From: Chryseolinea soli
GTDB lineage: Bacteria; Bacteroidota; Bacteroidia; Cytophagales; Cyclobacteriaceae
Length of the DNA stretch: 64,000 bases
NCBI RefSeq assembly: GCF_003589925.1
Contig: NZ_CP032382.1
Location: 992,001 to 1,056,000 of the forward strand
Direction of reading: 5' to 3'
Shown here: positions 1 to 8,113 of the stretch, in pieces
How positions within the stretch are numbered: position 1 is the first letter of the stretch
Layout: each line of letters starts with the position of its first letter
Notes under the pieces: generated by a model
What the model was told of the DNA's origin: nothing
What the model saw: only the letters and a program-made list of their open reading frames with translations
The model's database searches: none
Position numbers and translations under genes: made by a program

Positions 1-306
1 TAATGACTTGCCGGGATCGCTTTCGATGATGTTAAGCGATCCGTCGCCATCGTCGCTGGTCCAGGCATAAGAGGCATTCAATCCTTCGGCGGGCTCGCCA
101 AAAGTGATCTTCATGGTGGGGTCATTTTTTATCCACCACGACCACTCCGGCCACCGGTGTAGGTCGTTCACTTCCGCGAAGACCGCCTCCGGAGTAGCCT
201 TGATGAGCTTTTGGCGCGATAGCGTGGTGGTGTGGGGTTGCATGAAGCCGACGATGATGATCAACACCACCAAAATGCCCACGACAATGAGGATCTTCTT
301 TACCAT
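1..306 (-). CDS. SRPBCC (START/polyketide-cyclase-like) protein, N-terminal part
   Basis: The gene runs off the left edge; 102 codons are visible from the ATG at 306. The product opens with an uncleaved-anchor-like hydrophobic stretch (residues 4-21), followed by TTTLSRQKLIKATPEAVFAE and a W-rich segment (WPEWSWW). That is the beginning of an SRPBCC domain, in which beta-1 is followed by helices around the ligand cavity. It starts 10 bases after the stop of a paralogue with the same layout, so the two are probably co-transcribed as a tandem duplication. SRPBCC proteins bind hydrophobic ligands; the ligand here cannot be told. The membrane anchor and family are read from sequence; function is unknown. 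Confidence 0.75.
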   Translation of the reverse strand, partial: MVKKILIVVGILVVLIIIVGFMQPHTTTLSRQKLIKATPEAVFAEVNDLHRWPEWSWWIKNDPTMKITFGEPAEGLNASYAWTSDDGDGSLNIIESDPGKSL

Positions 307-316
307 GACGACTTTT

Positions 317-889
317 TTATTGCTTCACTGCCGTAGAATCTGCAGGGACGGGTTCCGGCTTGGGCTTTTCCTCCACCAGTTTTTTGAGATCCATCAATCC
401 CTGATCGTATTGATCTTTCATCATGTTCCCCATGAACAGCCACATGGCCTTGGCACCAAAGCCGCCGTTGGCACCGTCATAGGTCCAGGTCACTTTGGTG
501 GCTTCACCTTCGGGTTCCAGGATGAACGCACTGTAGAAAACGCCGTCATAGCCGTCGAATCGCAGCGCGCATTTCACCGATTTGTTTTCTTCTATGCTTT
601 CGATCTCTTGTGAGCCCTTGCCGGTCTTGGGGCCATCCCACATCATCTTGGCTCCAACGGTTCCCTCCTCGCCTTCATAAGTTTGCTTCACCTCCGGATC
701 CATCTTCGACCAAGGCGACCAGGCAGTAAAATTCTTGAACCGGCTCACTTCCGGAAAAACGGATGCGGCGGGTGCGTTGATCACAATGGATTTTTCAATG
801 TGCGCTTGTGAAGGCTGCACGAGTACGGCAATGGTAAAGATGACCACGATGGCCAACACAACGATGCCGATGATTTTGAGCGCTTTCAT
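317..889 (-). CDS. SRPBCC family protein with N-terminal membrane anchor
   Basis: A 190-residue protein with a hydrophobic helix at residues 4-24, then an SRPBCC domain (IEKSIVINAPAASVFPEVSR, with FKNFTAWSPWSKMDP following). The segment near 120-165 (FILEPEGEATKVTWTYDG) is a typical strand-loop-strand of the polyketide cyclase/dehydrase fold. The C-terminus after residue 170 is Pro/Lys/Glu-rich and probably disordered. It is the first gene of a two-gene unit with its paralogue downstream. A TAAATTTG box matching the Bacteroidota -7 consensus lies about 40 bases upstream. The likely role is binding a small hydrophobic ligand at the cell envelope. The fold is a good match; the biological role is not known. 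Confidence 0.8.
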   Translation of the reverse strand: MKALKIIGIVVLAIVVIFTIAVLVQPSQAHIEKSIVINAPAASVFPEVSRFKNFTAWSPWSKMDPEVKQTYEGEEGTVGAKMMWDGPKTGKGSQEIESIEENKSVKCALRFDGYDGVFYSAFILEPEGEATKVTWTYDGANGGFGAKAMWLFMGNMMKDQYDQGLMDLKKLVEEKPKPEPVPADSTAVKQ

Positions 890-928
890 ACGGTTATTTG
901 GGTTTATGGGTTAGTGTTGTTAAGATAC

Positions 929-936
929 CAAATTTA
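929..936 (-). promoter_or_regulatory. Bacteroidota -7 box (TAAATTTG) for the SRPBCC pair
   Basis: On the minus strand TAAATTTG is an exact match to TAnnTTTG. It sits about 40 bases upstream of the ATG at 889. A recognisable TTTG -33 box is not present; the closest is TTTAC at about the right distance. Inference from consensus only. Confidence 0.4.
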
Positions 937-1006
937 TAACTCCCGAAAACGTTGTAAATGTCTCTAAAAATGCAAAAATTAGGCAACACCAAACGTCTGA
1001 TAAACT

Positions 1007-1477
1007 ATGAACCTGTTCACAGATCCCAATCGCATTCCCGAGAATTATGGGCTGCGCATCGCCGTCGGTTTGATTGCTTATTTTCTTTTGATGAAAGTTA
1101 TCGGGTTGAGCCATCACGTGGAGCTACGGTTGGTGAATCTGATCATTCTGTCCCTCGGAGTTTACCTGGCCTTGAAGAAATTCAAGAACGAGCATTCCGA
1201 TCACTTGAACTATTTTCGAGGGCTCATCATGGGCGTGGCCACCGCCGGCATCGGCTCGCTTGGATTTGGCCTCTTTCTTTTTATCTACATGCAATTGGAT
1301 GGATCCATGATGGAATCTATCGTAAAGAACGAACCCATGGGACGCTACCTCAACCCCTACATGTCGGCGTTCATCGTGGTGTTGGAAGGCTTTTTCTCGG
1401 GATTGTTGGTAACGTTCGTGTTGCTGAATTGGGTGAATACGGATCAGGTGAATGAGCCGATTGACAAGAAATCATAA
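1007..1477 (+). CDS. DUF4199-like four-helix membrane protein
   Basis: A 156-residue integral membrane protein with four predicted helices at about residues 15-35, 40-58, 68-95 and 120-145, separated by short charged loops. The layout, with a family-typical first helix beginning after a short N-terminus and a long third loop, resembles DUF4199 proteins, which are common in Bacteroidota and have no assigned function. The gene is transcribed away from the SRPBCC pair and ends before a strong stem-loop terminator. It stands alone, so the context says little. Membrane topology is clear; assignment to DUF4199 is from memory of the family and moderately sure. Confidence 0.7.
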   Translation: MNLFTDPNRIPENYGLRIAVGLIAYFLLMKVIGLSHHVELRLVNLIILSLGVYLALKKFKNEHSDHLNYFRGLIMGVATAGIGSLGFGLFLFIYMQLDGSMMESIVKNEPMGRYLNPYMSAFIVVLEGFFSGLLVTFVLLNWVNTDQVNEPIDKKS

Positions 1478-1547
1478 ATAAGTCTACCGACCAGCCAAAT
1501 AAAAAGGCGCCCTCCTTCGCTAAAGCTTCGGCGGGCAAGCAAGGAAA

Positions 1548-1577
1548 GGCGCAGAGTTTATCTCTGCGCCTTTTTTT
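1548..1577. terminator. Bidirectional rho-independent terminator
   Basis: GGCGCAGAG, loop TTTAT, CTCTGCGCC followed by T7; on the other strand the stem is followed by a short T run too. It lies between the convergent DUF4199-like and fucosidase genes. Immediately upstream (1504-1547) is a second GC-rich hairpin-prone segment. Confidence 0.9.
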
Positions 1578-1594
1578 AATTACCTGTCATTAAA

Positions 1595-2941
1595 TTATTT
1601 TAATTCCAGTTCGATGATCGTGTCGATTTCGTCGAGGTTTGCTTTGGGAACTTTGAGGGTGATGCCGTAGTCGTTCTCTAGAAATTTCACGGGCGTCTTG
1701 CCGGCAAAGAGCGTAGCCGATTTTATTTTTTTACCCCAGGAGGGGATGGTGATGGATTCGTCGAACCAGTTGAGGAGGTGGACATACACCTTGTTGCCTT
1801 TTTGGGTGGTCACACCCCAATCGCGGGCGGTGAGCGGGCCGCCACGGGTGCCATAGATGGTTTCGCCGTTCACGTTGAGCCATTCGCCCACGCCTTTCAA
1901 TGACGCGATGTGCTCGGGTTGGATCTTTCCATTGGGCATAGGCCCCACGTTAAGCAAAAAATTCGCACCGTAGCCTGCCGCTTTCACCAGGTATTGCACC
2001 AATTCCTTTTTCGATTTGTGATGATCGTCTTTCAGATTGAAGCCCCACGAGTTGTTGATGGTCTCGCAGGTTTCCTTCGGCAATGCGCCCACGGTTTGCT
2101 CGCCCGAAAATCCTGTGGTATTGTGACCCGGGAGATCTTTTTCGAACATTTGGAAATCTTCGCCTTCAAAGGGTGTCACGTGGTGGTTGCTGCCCACCAG
2201 GGCACCGGGTTGTAGTTTGTGAATGAGCGAGTAGGTCTTTTGCAAACGCCAGTCGGCATTCTTCTTGTCCCACATGCCGTCGAACCAGATGCCGGCCACT
2301 TCGCCGTAGCCGGTGAGCAGCTCGGAAAGTTGGGCATCCATGTAGTCGAGATATTTGTTCATGTCGCCGCTCTCGGGCCGGCCGGTCCAGCTTCCGCCGG
2401 TGGACCCGCGGGGGAAATAGTCGGGGCTGTGCCAGTCGAGCTGAGAATGGTAGAAGAAAAGTTTGATACCTTCTTTATGGCATTCGTCGGCCAACATCTT
2501 CAGCACGTCTTTGCCATAGGGTGTGCGCTTCACGATGTTATAGTCCGACACCTTGCTGTCCCACATGGCAAAGCCGTCGTGGTGTTTGCTGGTGATGGTG
2601 ATGTATTTCATACCGGCAGCCTTGGCCATCTGCACCCACGCTTTCGGGTCGAAGTCGGTCGGGTTAAAAAAGGTGGGGATCTTTTCGTATATCTTCACGG
2701 GAATTTGTTGCTGGTTCATCACCCACTCGCCATCGCCCAGCACACTGTAGACACCCCAGTGGATGAAGAGACCGAATTTGGCATCTTGAAACCATTCGCG
2801 GTTTTTCATGTTCTCTGGTGTAGGCTGGTAGGTCTGTGCAAGGGTTGGGATGGTCAGCAATAAGCATGCGAGCAGTGCACATACCGGCCACGGTTTAGGG
2901 TTGGTGTGTTGGCGGGACGTTGAAATTCTGGTTGTCTTCAT
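1595..2941 (-). CDS. Alpha-L-fucosidase, GH29, exported
   Basis: A 448-residue protein. Residues 1-36 form a signal peptide with a long n-region and a hydrophobic core ending near TLAQ. The GH29 catalytic barrel covers about 40-370: FGLFIHWGVYS, the SKHHDGFAMWDS segment around residue 118, and GIWFDGMW, whose Asp221 sits where the family nucleophile is expected. A short beta-rich C-terminal domain follows (about 375-448). GH29 enzymes release alpha-linked L-fucose from glycans, acting here in the periplasm or at the cell surface. The acid/base residue varies in this family and is not assigned. No SusC/SusD genes flank it, so it is not part of a recognisable utilisation locus. Converges on a shared terminator with the upstream gene. 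Confidence 0.92.
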   Translation of the reverse strand: MKTTRISTSRQHTNPKPWPVCALLACLLLTIPTLAQTYQPTPENMKNREWFQDAKFGLFIHWGVYSVLGDGEWVMNQQQIPVKIYEKIPTFFNPTDFDPKAWVQMAKAAGMKYITITSKHHDGFAMWDSKVSDYNIVKRTPYGKDVLKMLADECHKEGIKLFFYHSQLDWHSPDYFPRGSTGGSWTGRPESGDMNKYLDYMDAQLSELLTGYGEVAGIWFDGMWDKKNADWRLQKTYSLIHKLQPGALVGSNHHVTPFEGEDFQMFEKDLPGHNTTGFSGEQTVGALPKETCETINNSWGFNLKDDHHKSKKELVQYLVKAAGYGANFLLNVGPMPNGKIQPEHIASLKGVGEWLNVNGETIYGTRGGPLTARDWGVTTQKGNKVYVHLLNWFDESITIPSWGKKIKSATLFAGKTPVKFLENDYGITLKVPKANLDEIDTIIELELK

Positions 2942-2984
2942 TGAGTTTTAATTAAATTGCGTCATTGAAAAATAAGGATTCGCT

Positions 2985-4280
2985 ATGAGATACAAAAGCA
3001 TCGGCAAAGAACTGTTTGTCGCCAACCGCAAGCGGCTGCTGAAAGAACTGAAGTCACACAGTGTCGTGGTGGTGAACGCCAACGACATTAATCCAACCAA
3101 CTCCGACGGCACGATGCGCTTCCGCCAAAACAGCGATCTCTTTTATCTCACCGGGGTTGACCAGGAAGAGACGATCCTGGTTCTTTGCCCGGGCTTCCCC
3201 GACAAAAAATTCCGTGAAGTACTTTTCCTCCGCGAAACCAACGAACAGATCGCCACCTGGGAAGGCCACAAGCTCACCAAGGAAGAAGCCCGCAAAGCCA
3301 CGGGCATCGAAACCGTTCAATGGATCTCGGAGTTTCCCCGGCTCTTTCACACCATGATGGTGATGGGCGATGTGGAACATGTCTACCTCAACACCAACGA
3401 TCACTACCGCGCTGACGTGGCCATCGAAACGCGCGAGATGCGGTTTGTGAAATCCTGTCAGCAAAAATATCCCCTGCACAAATACGAACGGTTGGCCCCC
3501 ATCATGCACGGCTTGCGCAGCGTGAAGTCGGCCGCGGAGATTGATTTGCTCCAACGGGCCTGCGACATCACCGAACAAGGTTTCCGGCGCGTGCTTAAGT
3601 TTGTGAAGCCCGGCGTAAAAGAATACGAGATCGAAGCCGAGTGGGCACACGAGTTTCTGCGCAACGGATCGCGCGGGTTTGCCTATGAACCCATCATCGC
3701 GTCGGGAGCCAATTCGTGCGTGCTCCACTATATTGAAAACGACAAGCCTTGCCAGGACGGCGACATCCTGTTGCTGGACGTGGGCGCTGAATATGCCAAC
3801 TACAATGCCGACCTTACCCGCGCTATTCCCGTGAGCGGCAAGTTCACCAAGCGCCAGAAGGATGTCTACAAGGCCGTGCTCCGCATCCAGCGCGAGGCCA
3901 TGAAGATCCTCGCACCGGGTGTGAAATATTACGACTATCACAAGGAGGTCCAGAAGATCACCGAAAGCGAGCTGATCGGTCTGAAGTTGTTCGATAAAAA
4001 AGACGTAAAAAATCAACCGGCCGACAGACCTTTGTTTGCCAAATATTTCATGCACGGCACAAGCCACCAATTGGGACTCGACGTACACGACGTGGGTAAC
4101 ATGTATCACGCGATGCAAGTGGGACAAGTGTGGACGGTGGAGCCGGGCATTTATATTCGCGAAGAAGGCCTGGGCATACGCATCGAGAACAACGTGGTGA
4201 TCCAAAAGCGCGGCGTGCTCGACCTGATGAAGAACATTCCCATCGAGGTGGAAGAGATCGAAGACTTGATGAACGCCTGA
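2985..4280 (+). CDS. pepP: Xaa-Pro aminopeptidase (M24B, PepP-type)
   Basis: A 431-residue metallopeptidase that removes N-terminal residues preceding proline. The N-terminal creatinase-like domain (about 1-170) contains FRQNSDLFYLTGVDQ. The C-terminal pita-bread domain carries all five dinuclear metal ligands: Asp265 and Asp276 (spaced 11 as in E. coli PepP), His357 in MHGTSHQLGLDVHDVG, Glu386 in VEPGIYI and Glu401 in RIENNVVI. There is no signal peptide, so it is cytoplasmic. It is the first of three closely spaced genes on this strand (DUF4198 protein 9 bases downstream, then RidA), which suggests co-transcription. Divergent from the fucosidase with a 43-base gap. Confidence 0.95.
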   Translation: MRYKSIGKELFVANRKRLLKELKSHSVVVVNANDINPTNSDGTMRFRQNSDLFYLTGVDQEETILVLCPGFPDKKFREVLFLRETNEQIATWEGHKLTKEEARKATGIETVQWISEFPRLFHTMMVMGDVEHVYLNTNDHYRADVAIETREMRFVKSCQQKYPLHKYERLAPIMHGLRSVKSAAEIDLLQRACDITEQGFRRVLKFVKPGVKEYEIEAEWAHEFLRNGSRGFAYEPIIASGANSCVLHYIENDKPCQDGDILLLDVGAEYANYNADLTRAIPVSGKFTKRQKDVYKAVLRIQREAMKILAPGVKYYDYHKEVQKITESELIGLKLFDKKDVKNQPADRPLFAKYFMHGTSHQLGLDVHDVGNMYHAMQVGQVWTVEPGIYIREEGLGIRIENNVVIQKRGVLDLMKNIPIEVEEIEDLMNA

Positions 4281-4289
4281 TCATTGCCT

Positions 4290-5090
4290 ATGCAAAAAAA
4301 AATTGCCACGCTCTTATTCCTGATCATTGGTGCGAGCCTCGCCCAGGCGCATGAGTTCTGGCTGCAGCCTGTCAACTTTTTTTTGAAGGCTGGCGAACAC
4401 CTGGTGGTGAGCTTCAAAGTAGGTGAGAACTTTGCGGGGGAACCGTGGGACCTGACGGCGCACAAGATCGAACGCCTGGACCTGCACCATCTCAACCAAT
4501 CCAGAAGTGTGAGAGACAGTGTCGCCCCCGGTGTCAAGAACAATCTTTCGCTCCGCATCCGGGAAGAAGGCACGCACTTGCTCGCGATGCAAAGCGACAA
4601 CACGTTCATCGGGATGGAAGCCGACAAGTTCAACGAATACCTGAAAGAAGACGGCCTGGATGACGTGTATGACCAACGCAAAAAAACCAACACGCTGACT
4701 GAATCTTCAAAGGAATATTTTGTGCGCTACACCAAATTGTTGGTGCAGATGGGCCACAAAACCGACAACACCTTTAGCAAGGTCGTCGGCTTTCCGCTGG
4801 AGATCGTGCCCGAGCAAAACCCGTATGCCTTGAAGCAGGGAGATGTGATCCGATTCAAAGTATTGTATGACGGCAAGCCCCTGTTTGGTGCGAAGGTGCG
4901 CATCTGGAACCGGTTCGATAGCCGCACCACCATTCAAAACATCTACACGGAAAAGAACGGCGTGGTGGAGACGCGCGTCAGCAATCCGGGGATGTGGATG
5001 GTGAGCGTGGTGAAGATGGTGCCCAGCAAGCAGGAAGGCGCCGATTGGCAAAGCTATTGGGGTAGTCTGGTGTATGGTGTCCATCAATAA
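4290..5090 (+). CDS. DUF4198 family exported protein
   Basis: Start chosen at ATG 4290; a TTG six bases upstream is in frame but unneeded. The product has 266 residues with a signal peptide (about 1-18, ending ASLAQA) directly followed by HEFWLQP, the hallmark N-terminus of mature DUF4198 proteins. After cleavage the His would be close to the new N-terminus, as in NikM-like metal-uptake components to which DUF4198 is distantly related. The rest looks like beta-sandwich domains (GDVIRFKVLYDGKPLFGAKV near 190). It probably binds a divalent metal or ligand in the periplasm; this is a family-level guess. It lies between pepP and ridA with gaps of under 10 bases. Confidence 0.82.
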   Translation: MQKKIATLLFLIIGASLAQAHEFWLQPVNFFLKAGEHLVVSFKVGENFAGEPWDLTAHKIERLDLHHLNQSRSVRDSVAPGVKNNLSLRIREEGTHLLAMQSDNTFIGMEADKFNEYLKEDGLDDVYDQRKKTNTLTESSKEYFVRYTKLLVQMGHKTDNTFSKVVGFPLEIVPEQNPYALKQGDVIRFKVLYDGKPLFGAKVRIWNRFDSRTTIQNIYTEKNGVVETRVSNPGMWMVSVVKMVPSKQEGADWQSYWGSLVYGVHQ

Positions 5091-5096
5091 AACTGT

Positions 5097-5510
5097 ATGA
5101 GTGAAATACAATCTTCGCAGGCGCCCGAACCGGTGGGTGCCTATCCGCACGCACGCCGCGTGGGCAACTTGTTGTTCCTTTCGGGTGTGGGGCCGCGCAA
5201 GCGGGGCGCTTCCGAAATCCCGGGTGTGACGCTGGACGATCAACGCCGCATTGTGCACTACGACATCGAACAACAATGTCATGCGGTGTTTCAAAATGTG
5301 CGCTTTATCCTGGAGGATGCCGGCGCGCATTGGGAGGACCTGGTGGATGTAACGGTTTTTCTGACCAACATGAAAAAGGATTTCCCCGTGTTCAATGCGA
5401 TCTATACGGAATATTTCAAGACCGCTCAACCTTGCCGCACAACGGTTGAGGTGAACGCGCTGCCCACGCCGATCGCCATAGAATTGAAGTGCATTGCCGT
5501 GATCCGCTAA
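5097..5510 (+). CDS. RidA family deaminase (2-aminomuconate deaminase-like)
   Basis: A 137-residue YjgF/YER057c/UK114 protein. The N-terminus (PEPVGAYPHARRVGNLLFLS) and CRTTVEVNALP near 120, with the conserved Arg that holds the substrate carboxylate in RidA enzymes, are typical. The GPRKRGA-type segment near 40 is closer to 2-aminomuconate deaminase-like members than to canonical RidA, which hydrolyses reactive enamines from PLP enzymes. No other kynurenine or aminomuconate genes are present in the window, so the exact substrate is uncertain. Cytoplasmic; starts 6 bases after the DUF4198 gene and is likely the last gene of that unit. Confidence 0.88.
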   Translation: MSEIQSSQAPEPVGAYPHARRVGNLLFLSGVGPRKRGASEIPGVTLDDQRRIVHYDIEQQCHAVFQNVRFILEDAGAHWEDLVDVTVFLTNMKKDFPVFNAIYTEYFKTAQPCRTTVEVNALPTPIAIELKCIAVIR

Positions 5511-5684
5511 GGTCCTTCGTTGTTTATGAAGACTTGTGCTTCCGGTCCGCTAAAACCTTTGCCCGACCGTTTGCCGTGTTAACATTTTTCAAAGCGTCAT
5601 TCCCTGCTCAACTTCCATCCTAAACCTGAAACATTCTCCCCCGGAATGTTGTATTTTCGCTAGGCCCAAACCTATCGCCGCTGC

Positions 5685-6398
5685 ATGATCCGCATCAATC
5701 TCATTTCCGGCCCCCGCAACATTTCCACCGCGCTCATGTACTCCTTCGCGCAACGGAGTGACACCACGGTGTTGGACGAACCCTTCTATGCTTTCTATCT
5801 CCACCAAAGCGGTGTATATCATCCCGGGAAGGAAGATGTGTTAAAAACACAACCGCTGGATTACAAGGAAGTATATACCACGCTTTACGGGGAATGGGAG
5901 AAGCCCGTGCTCTTCATCAAGAACATGGCCCATCACCTGGAGCTGATGGACGAGGCGTTGCTGGCCGGTCTCACCAATGTGTTCCTCATTCGCAATCCGC
6001 GGCAGATCATTGCGAGTTATGCGCAGGTGATCGAGGCCCCCACGCTTCGGGATATCGGCATCGAATACCAGGCATCGTTGTTCAAACGCTTAAAAGCGAG
6101 CGGGCAGGATCCGGTGGTGTTGGATTCGGCTGGGGTGGTCGAGCATCCAACGGCCATCCTAAGGCAGCTGTGCGAGCGGGTGGGCCTACCGTTTGAGGCA
6201 TCCATGCTACAGTGGCCCGCGGGACCCAAGTCTTACGATGGTGTGTGGGCACCACATTGGTATGCCAACGTGCACCGGTCTACCGGCTTCGAGAAGCAGC
6301 CGACCAGCAGCCGACCGTTGCCGCCTTCCCTGGAATCACTGAACAACACAGCGCAACGCTACTACGAGATGCTGTTACCATTTTCGTTACAGCCTTGA
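5685..6398 (+). CDS. Sulfotransferase-like P-loop protein
   Basis: A 237-residue protein whose N-terminus (ISGPRNISTALM, residues 7-18) is the 5'-phosphosulfate-binding loop of sulfotransferase-fold P-loop proteins. FLIRNPRQIIASYAQV (about 103-118) is the second signature, corresponding to the 3'-phosphate-binding RNPRD-type motif. No signal peptide. The substrate is unknown and activity may not be classical PAPS sulfation. It sits 156 bases upstream of a class IV aminotransferase on the same strand. The same two domains occur fused in plant branched-chain-aminotransferase-like proteins, to my knowledge, which suggests a functional link. A TATTTTCG near-match to the -7 box and an AACATTC/GAATGTT inverted repeat lie within 60 bases upstream. 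Confidence 0.82.
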   Translation: MIRINLISGPRNISTALMYSFAQRSDTTVLDEPFYAFYLHQSGVYHPGKEDVLKTQPLDYKEVYTTLYGEWEKPVLFIKNMAHHLELMDEALLAGLTNVFLIRNPRQIIASYAQVIEAPTLRDIGIEYQASLFKRLKASGQDPVVLDSAGVVEHPTAILRQLCERVGLPFEASMLQWPAGPKSYDGVWAPHWYANVHRSTGFEKQPTSSRPLPPSLESLNNTAQRYYEMLLPFSLQP

Positions 6399-6554
6399 CG
6401 TAGAGTGAAAATTAATCTTTAACTTTAGTATCGGAGCCCGTTATCGAACCGATCTGGTTGTGAACTGTTAAGTCCAAAGGAGTAAAAAAAGATGTCTTGA
6501 CGCATAGACGTTCGCGCACGTTGCGGAACGATAGCGCGCCGGTTAAAATTTGAT

Positions 6555-7460
6555 ATGCTACAGAAATACGATGTCCGTAATGCCAACATCATGGTGCATG
6601 TTGGCGGCAAGTTATTGCCTCGTCAAGAGGCCAAGGTGTCGGTGTTCGACAGTGTGGTGCAGGGTGGAGATGCCGTGTGGGAAGGACTGCGGGTATACGC
6701 GGGGGGCATCTTTTGTCTGGGGCATCACCTGGACCGGCTGCATGCTTCGGCGCACGCGCTGGCCTTCACCGATATTCCATCCAAGGCCGACATCCGGCGT
6801 GCGATCTTCGACACGTTGCAAGCCAACGGCATGCGCGACGAGACCCATATCCGCCTCACGTTGACCCGGGGTGAGAAGATAACGTCGGGGATGGACCCGC
6901 GGTTGAACACAAAAGGTTCATGCCTTATCGTCCTTGCGGAGTGGAAGCCATTGGTGTATGACAACACTCGGGGTATTCGCGTTATTAGCTCTTCGCAACG
7001 CAGAAACAACCCGCAGTTCTTGGATTCTAAGATTCATCATAATAACTTGTTAAACAATATACTCGCTAAGCTTCAAGCCAATGTAGCGGGTGTAGATGCT
7101 GCCGTTATGCTGGACCCTCAAGGCTTTGTAGCAGAACTTAACGATACCAATCTTTTTATGATAAAAGATGGAGTAGTATTTACACCGTTCCCCGATGCAT
7201 GCCTTCACGGTATCACGCGAGGCCTTGTGATAGACATATGCCATTCGATTGCTCTCCCGCTGCAAGAGCGCAACCTCTCCCTTACCGAATTCTATAACGC
7301 CGACGAAGTCTTTGCCACCGGCACCATGGGAGAATTGACCCCGGTTACCGAAATGGACGGCCGTGCGATCATCAATCGCGCAGGCCGTAATCTGCTGCCT
7401 ACCCTCCAGGAGCAGTTACATTTACTCATACCAAAACTATCTGAACCCTTACTATTTTAA
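6555..7460 (+). CDS. Class IV PLP aminotransferase (branched-chain aminotransferase-like)
   Basis: A 301-residue fold-type IV PLP enzyme. Lys159 in DSKIHHNN is the Schiff-base lysine and Glu194 in GFVAELNDTN matches the conserved Glu of E. coli IlvE. The GTMGELTPV segment near 258 holds the phosphate-binding turn. It should transfer amino groups between an amino acid and a 2-oxo acid; branched-chain substrates are likely, but D-amino-acid or 4-amino-4-deoxychorismate relatives share the fold. About 7020-7190 is visibly AT-richer (one 60-base line near 32% GC) than the rest of the gene, a possible gene-conversion tract. The next gene, a NUMOD4-HNH protein, begins four bases after the stop. Confidence 0.88.
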   Translation: MLQKYDVRNANIMVHVGGKLLPRQEAKVSVFDSVVQGGDAVWEGLRVYAGGIFCLGHHLDRLHASAHALAFTDIPSKADIRRAIFDTLQANGMRDETHIRLTLTRGEKITSGMDPRLNTKGSCLIVLAEWKPLVYDNTRGIRVISSSQRRNNPQFLDSKIHHNNLLNNILAKLQANVAGVDAAVMLDPQGFVAELNDTNLFMIKDGVVFTPFPDACLHGITRGLVIDICHSIALPLQERNLSLTEFYNADEVFATGTMGELTPVTEMDGRAIINRAGRNLLPTLQEQLHLLIPKLSEPLLF

Positions 7461-7464
7461 ACCT

Positions 7465-8037
7465 ATGGCGAAAACAACCAAACAACCCAAATTCAAGTCC
7501 TTGGCGGGGGAAACCTGGAAGGAATTGAAACTGAAGAAAGGCACGACCACCAAGCGGTATGCCGTTTCTGACAAAGGACGCATTGTGAGCTTCAAGGAGA
7601 AGCTGGATGATGGCTATGCCCTCAAGCCCAGACTCACGCAAGGTTATCCCAGCATCACCATCGGCCGGGAGGAAACACGCCAGAATTACTACATCCATCG
7701 TCTGGTGGCGGAATACTTTTGTAAGCAGCCCGGAACACTCTACAATTTCGTTATCCACGTCGACCACAAAAAAGAGAATAACAAATCGGGCAACCTTCGC
7801 TGGGTGAAACACGAGGATCAGATCAAACATGCACTAAAAGATCCCAACGTGCTGGTGCGCATGAACCCCGATGAAGGACCCAAACTCACGGCCGACAAAG
7901 TGAAGGTCATCAAGCAAGCCCTGTTCAAATCCAAGAAACAGCCTACACTGAAGGCCCTTGCGAAAAAATACAGGGTTTCCGACATGCAAATCCACCGGAT
8001 CAAAACTGGCGAGAACTGGGGACACGTTAAGGTTTAG
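7465..8037 (+). CDS. NUMOD4/HNH protein with C-terminal helix-turn-helix
   Basis: Start set at ATG 7465, four bases after the aminotransferase stop; an in-frame start inside that gene is not needed. The 190 residues show a NUMOD4-like segment (AVSDKGRIVSFKEK, 33-46), an HNH-type core (HRLVAEYF at 79; VIHVDHKKENNKSGNLRWV at 96-114, with His98, Asp100-His101 and Asn110), and a C-terminal HTH (TLKALAKKYRVSDMQIHRIK, 161-180). These are parts of free-standing homing endonucleases, yet similar stand-alone proteins are widespread in Bacteroidota and may have become domesticated DNA-binding proteins. There is no intron or intein nearby. Cleavage activity is not proven by sequence; the domain call is secure. 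Confidence 0.82.
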   Translation: MAKTTKQPKFKSLAGETWKELKLKKGTTTKRYAVSDKGRIVSFKEKLDDGYALKPRLTQGYPSITIGREETRQNYYIHRLVAEYFCKQPGTLYNFVIHVDHKKENNKSGNLRWVKHEDQIKHALKDPNVLVRMNPDEGPKLTADKVKVIKQALFKSKKQPTLKALAKKYRVSDMQIHRIKTGENWGHVKV

Positions 8038-8064
8038 TACGCTTAGCTGATTAAAAAAGAAAAA

Positions 8065-8095
8065 GGCCGGTGCAAACAGAATGCACCGGCCTTTT
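8065..8095. terminator. Bidirectional rho-independent terminator
   Basis: Perfect 10-bp stem GGCCGGTGCA/TGCACCGGCC with a 7-base loop; A-rich on the left and T4 on the right, so it can serve both the HNH gene and the convergent Hsp20 gene. Confidence 0.92.
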
Positions 8096-8113
8096 CATTT
8101 ATGCGCAGGAGGA

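Noticed and set aside
3054..4205. 383-codon minus-strand ORF
   Set aside because: Antisense shadow of the Xaa-Pro aminopeptidase gene.
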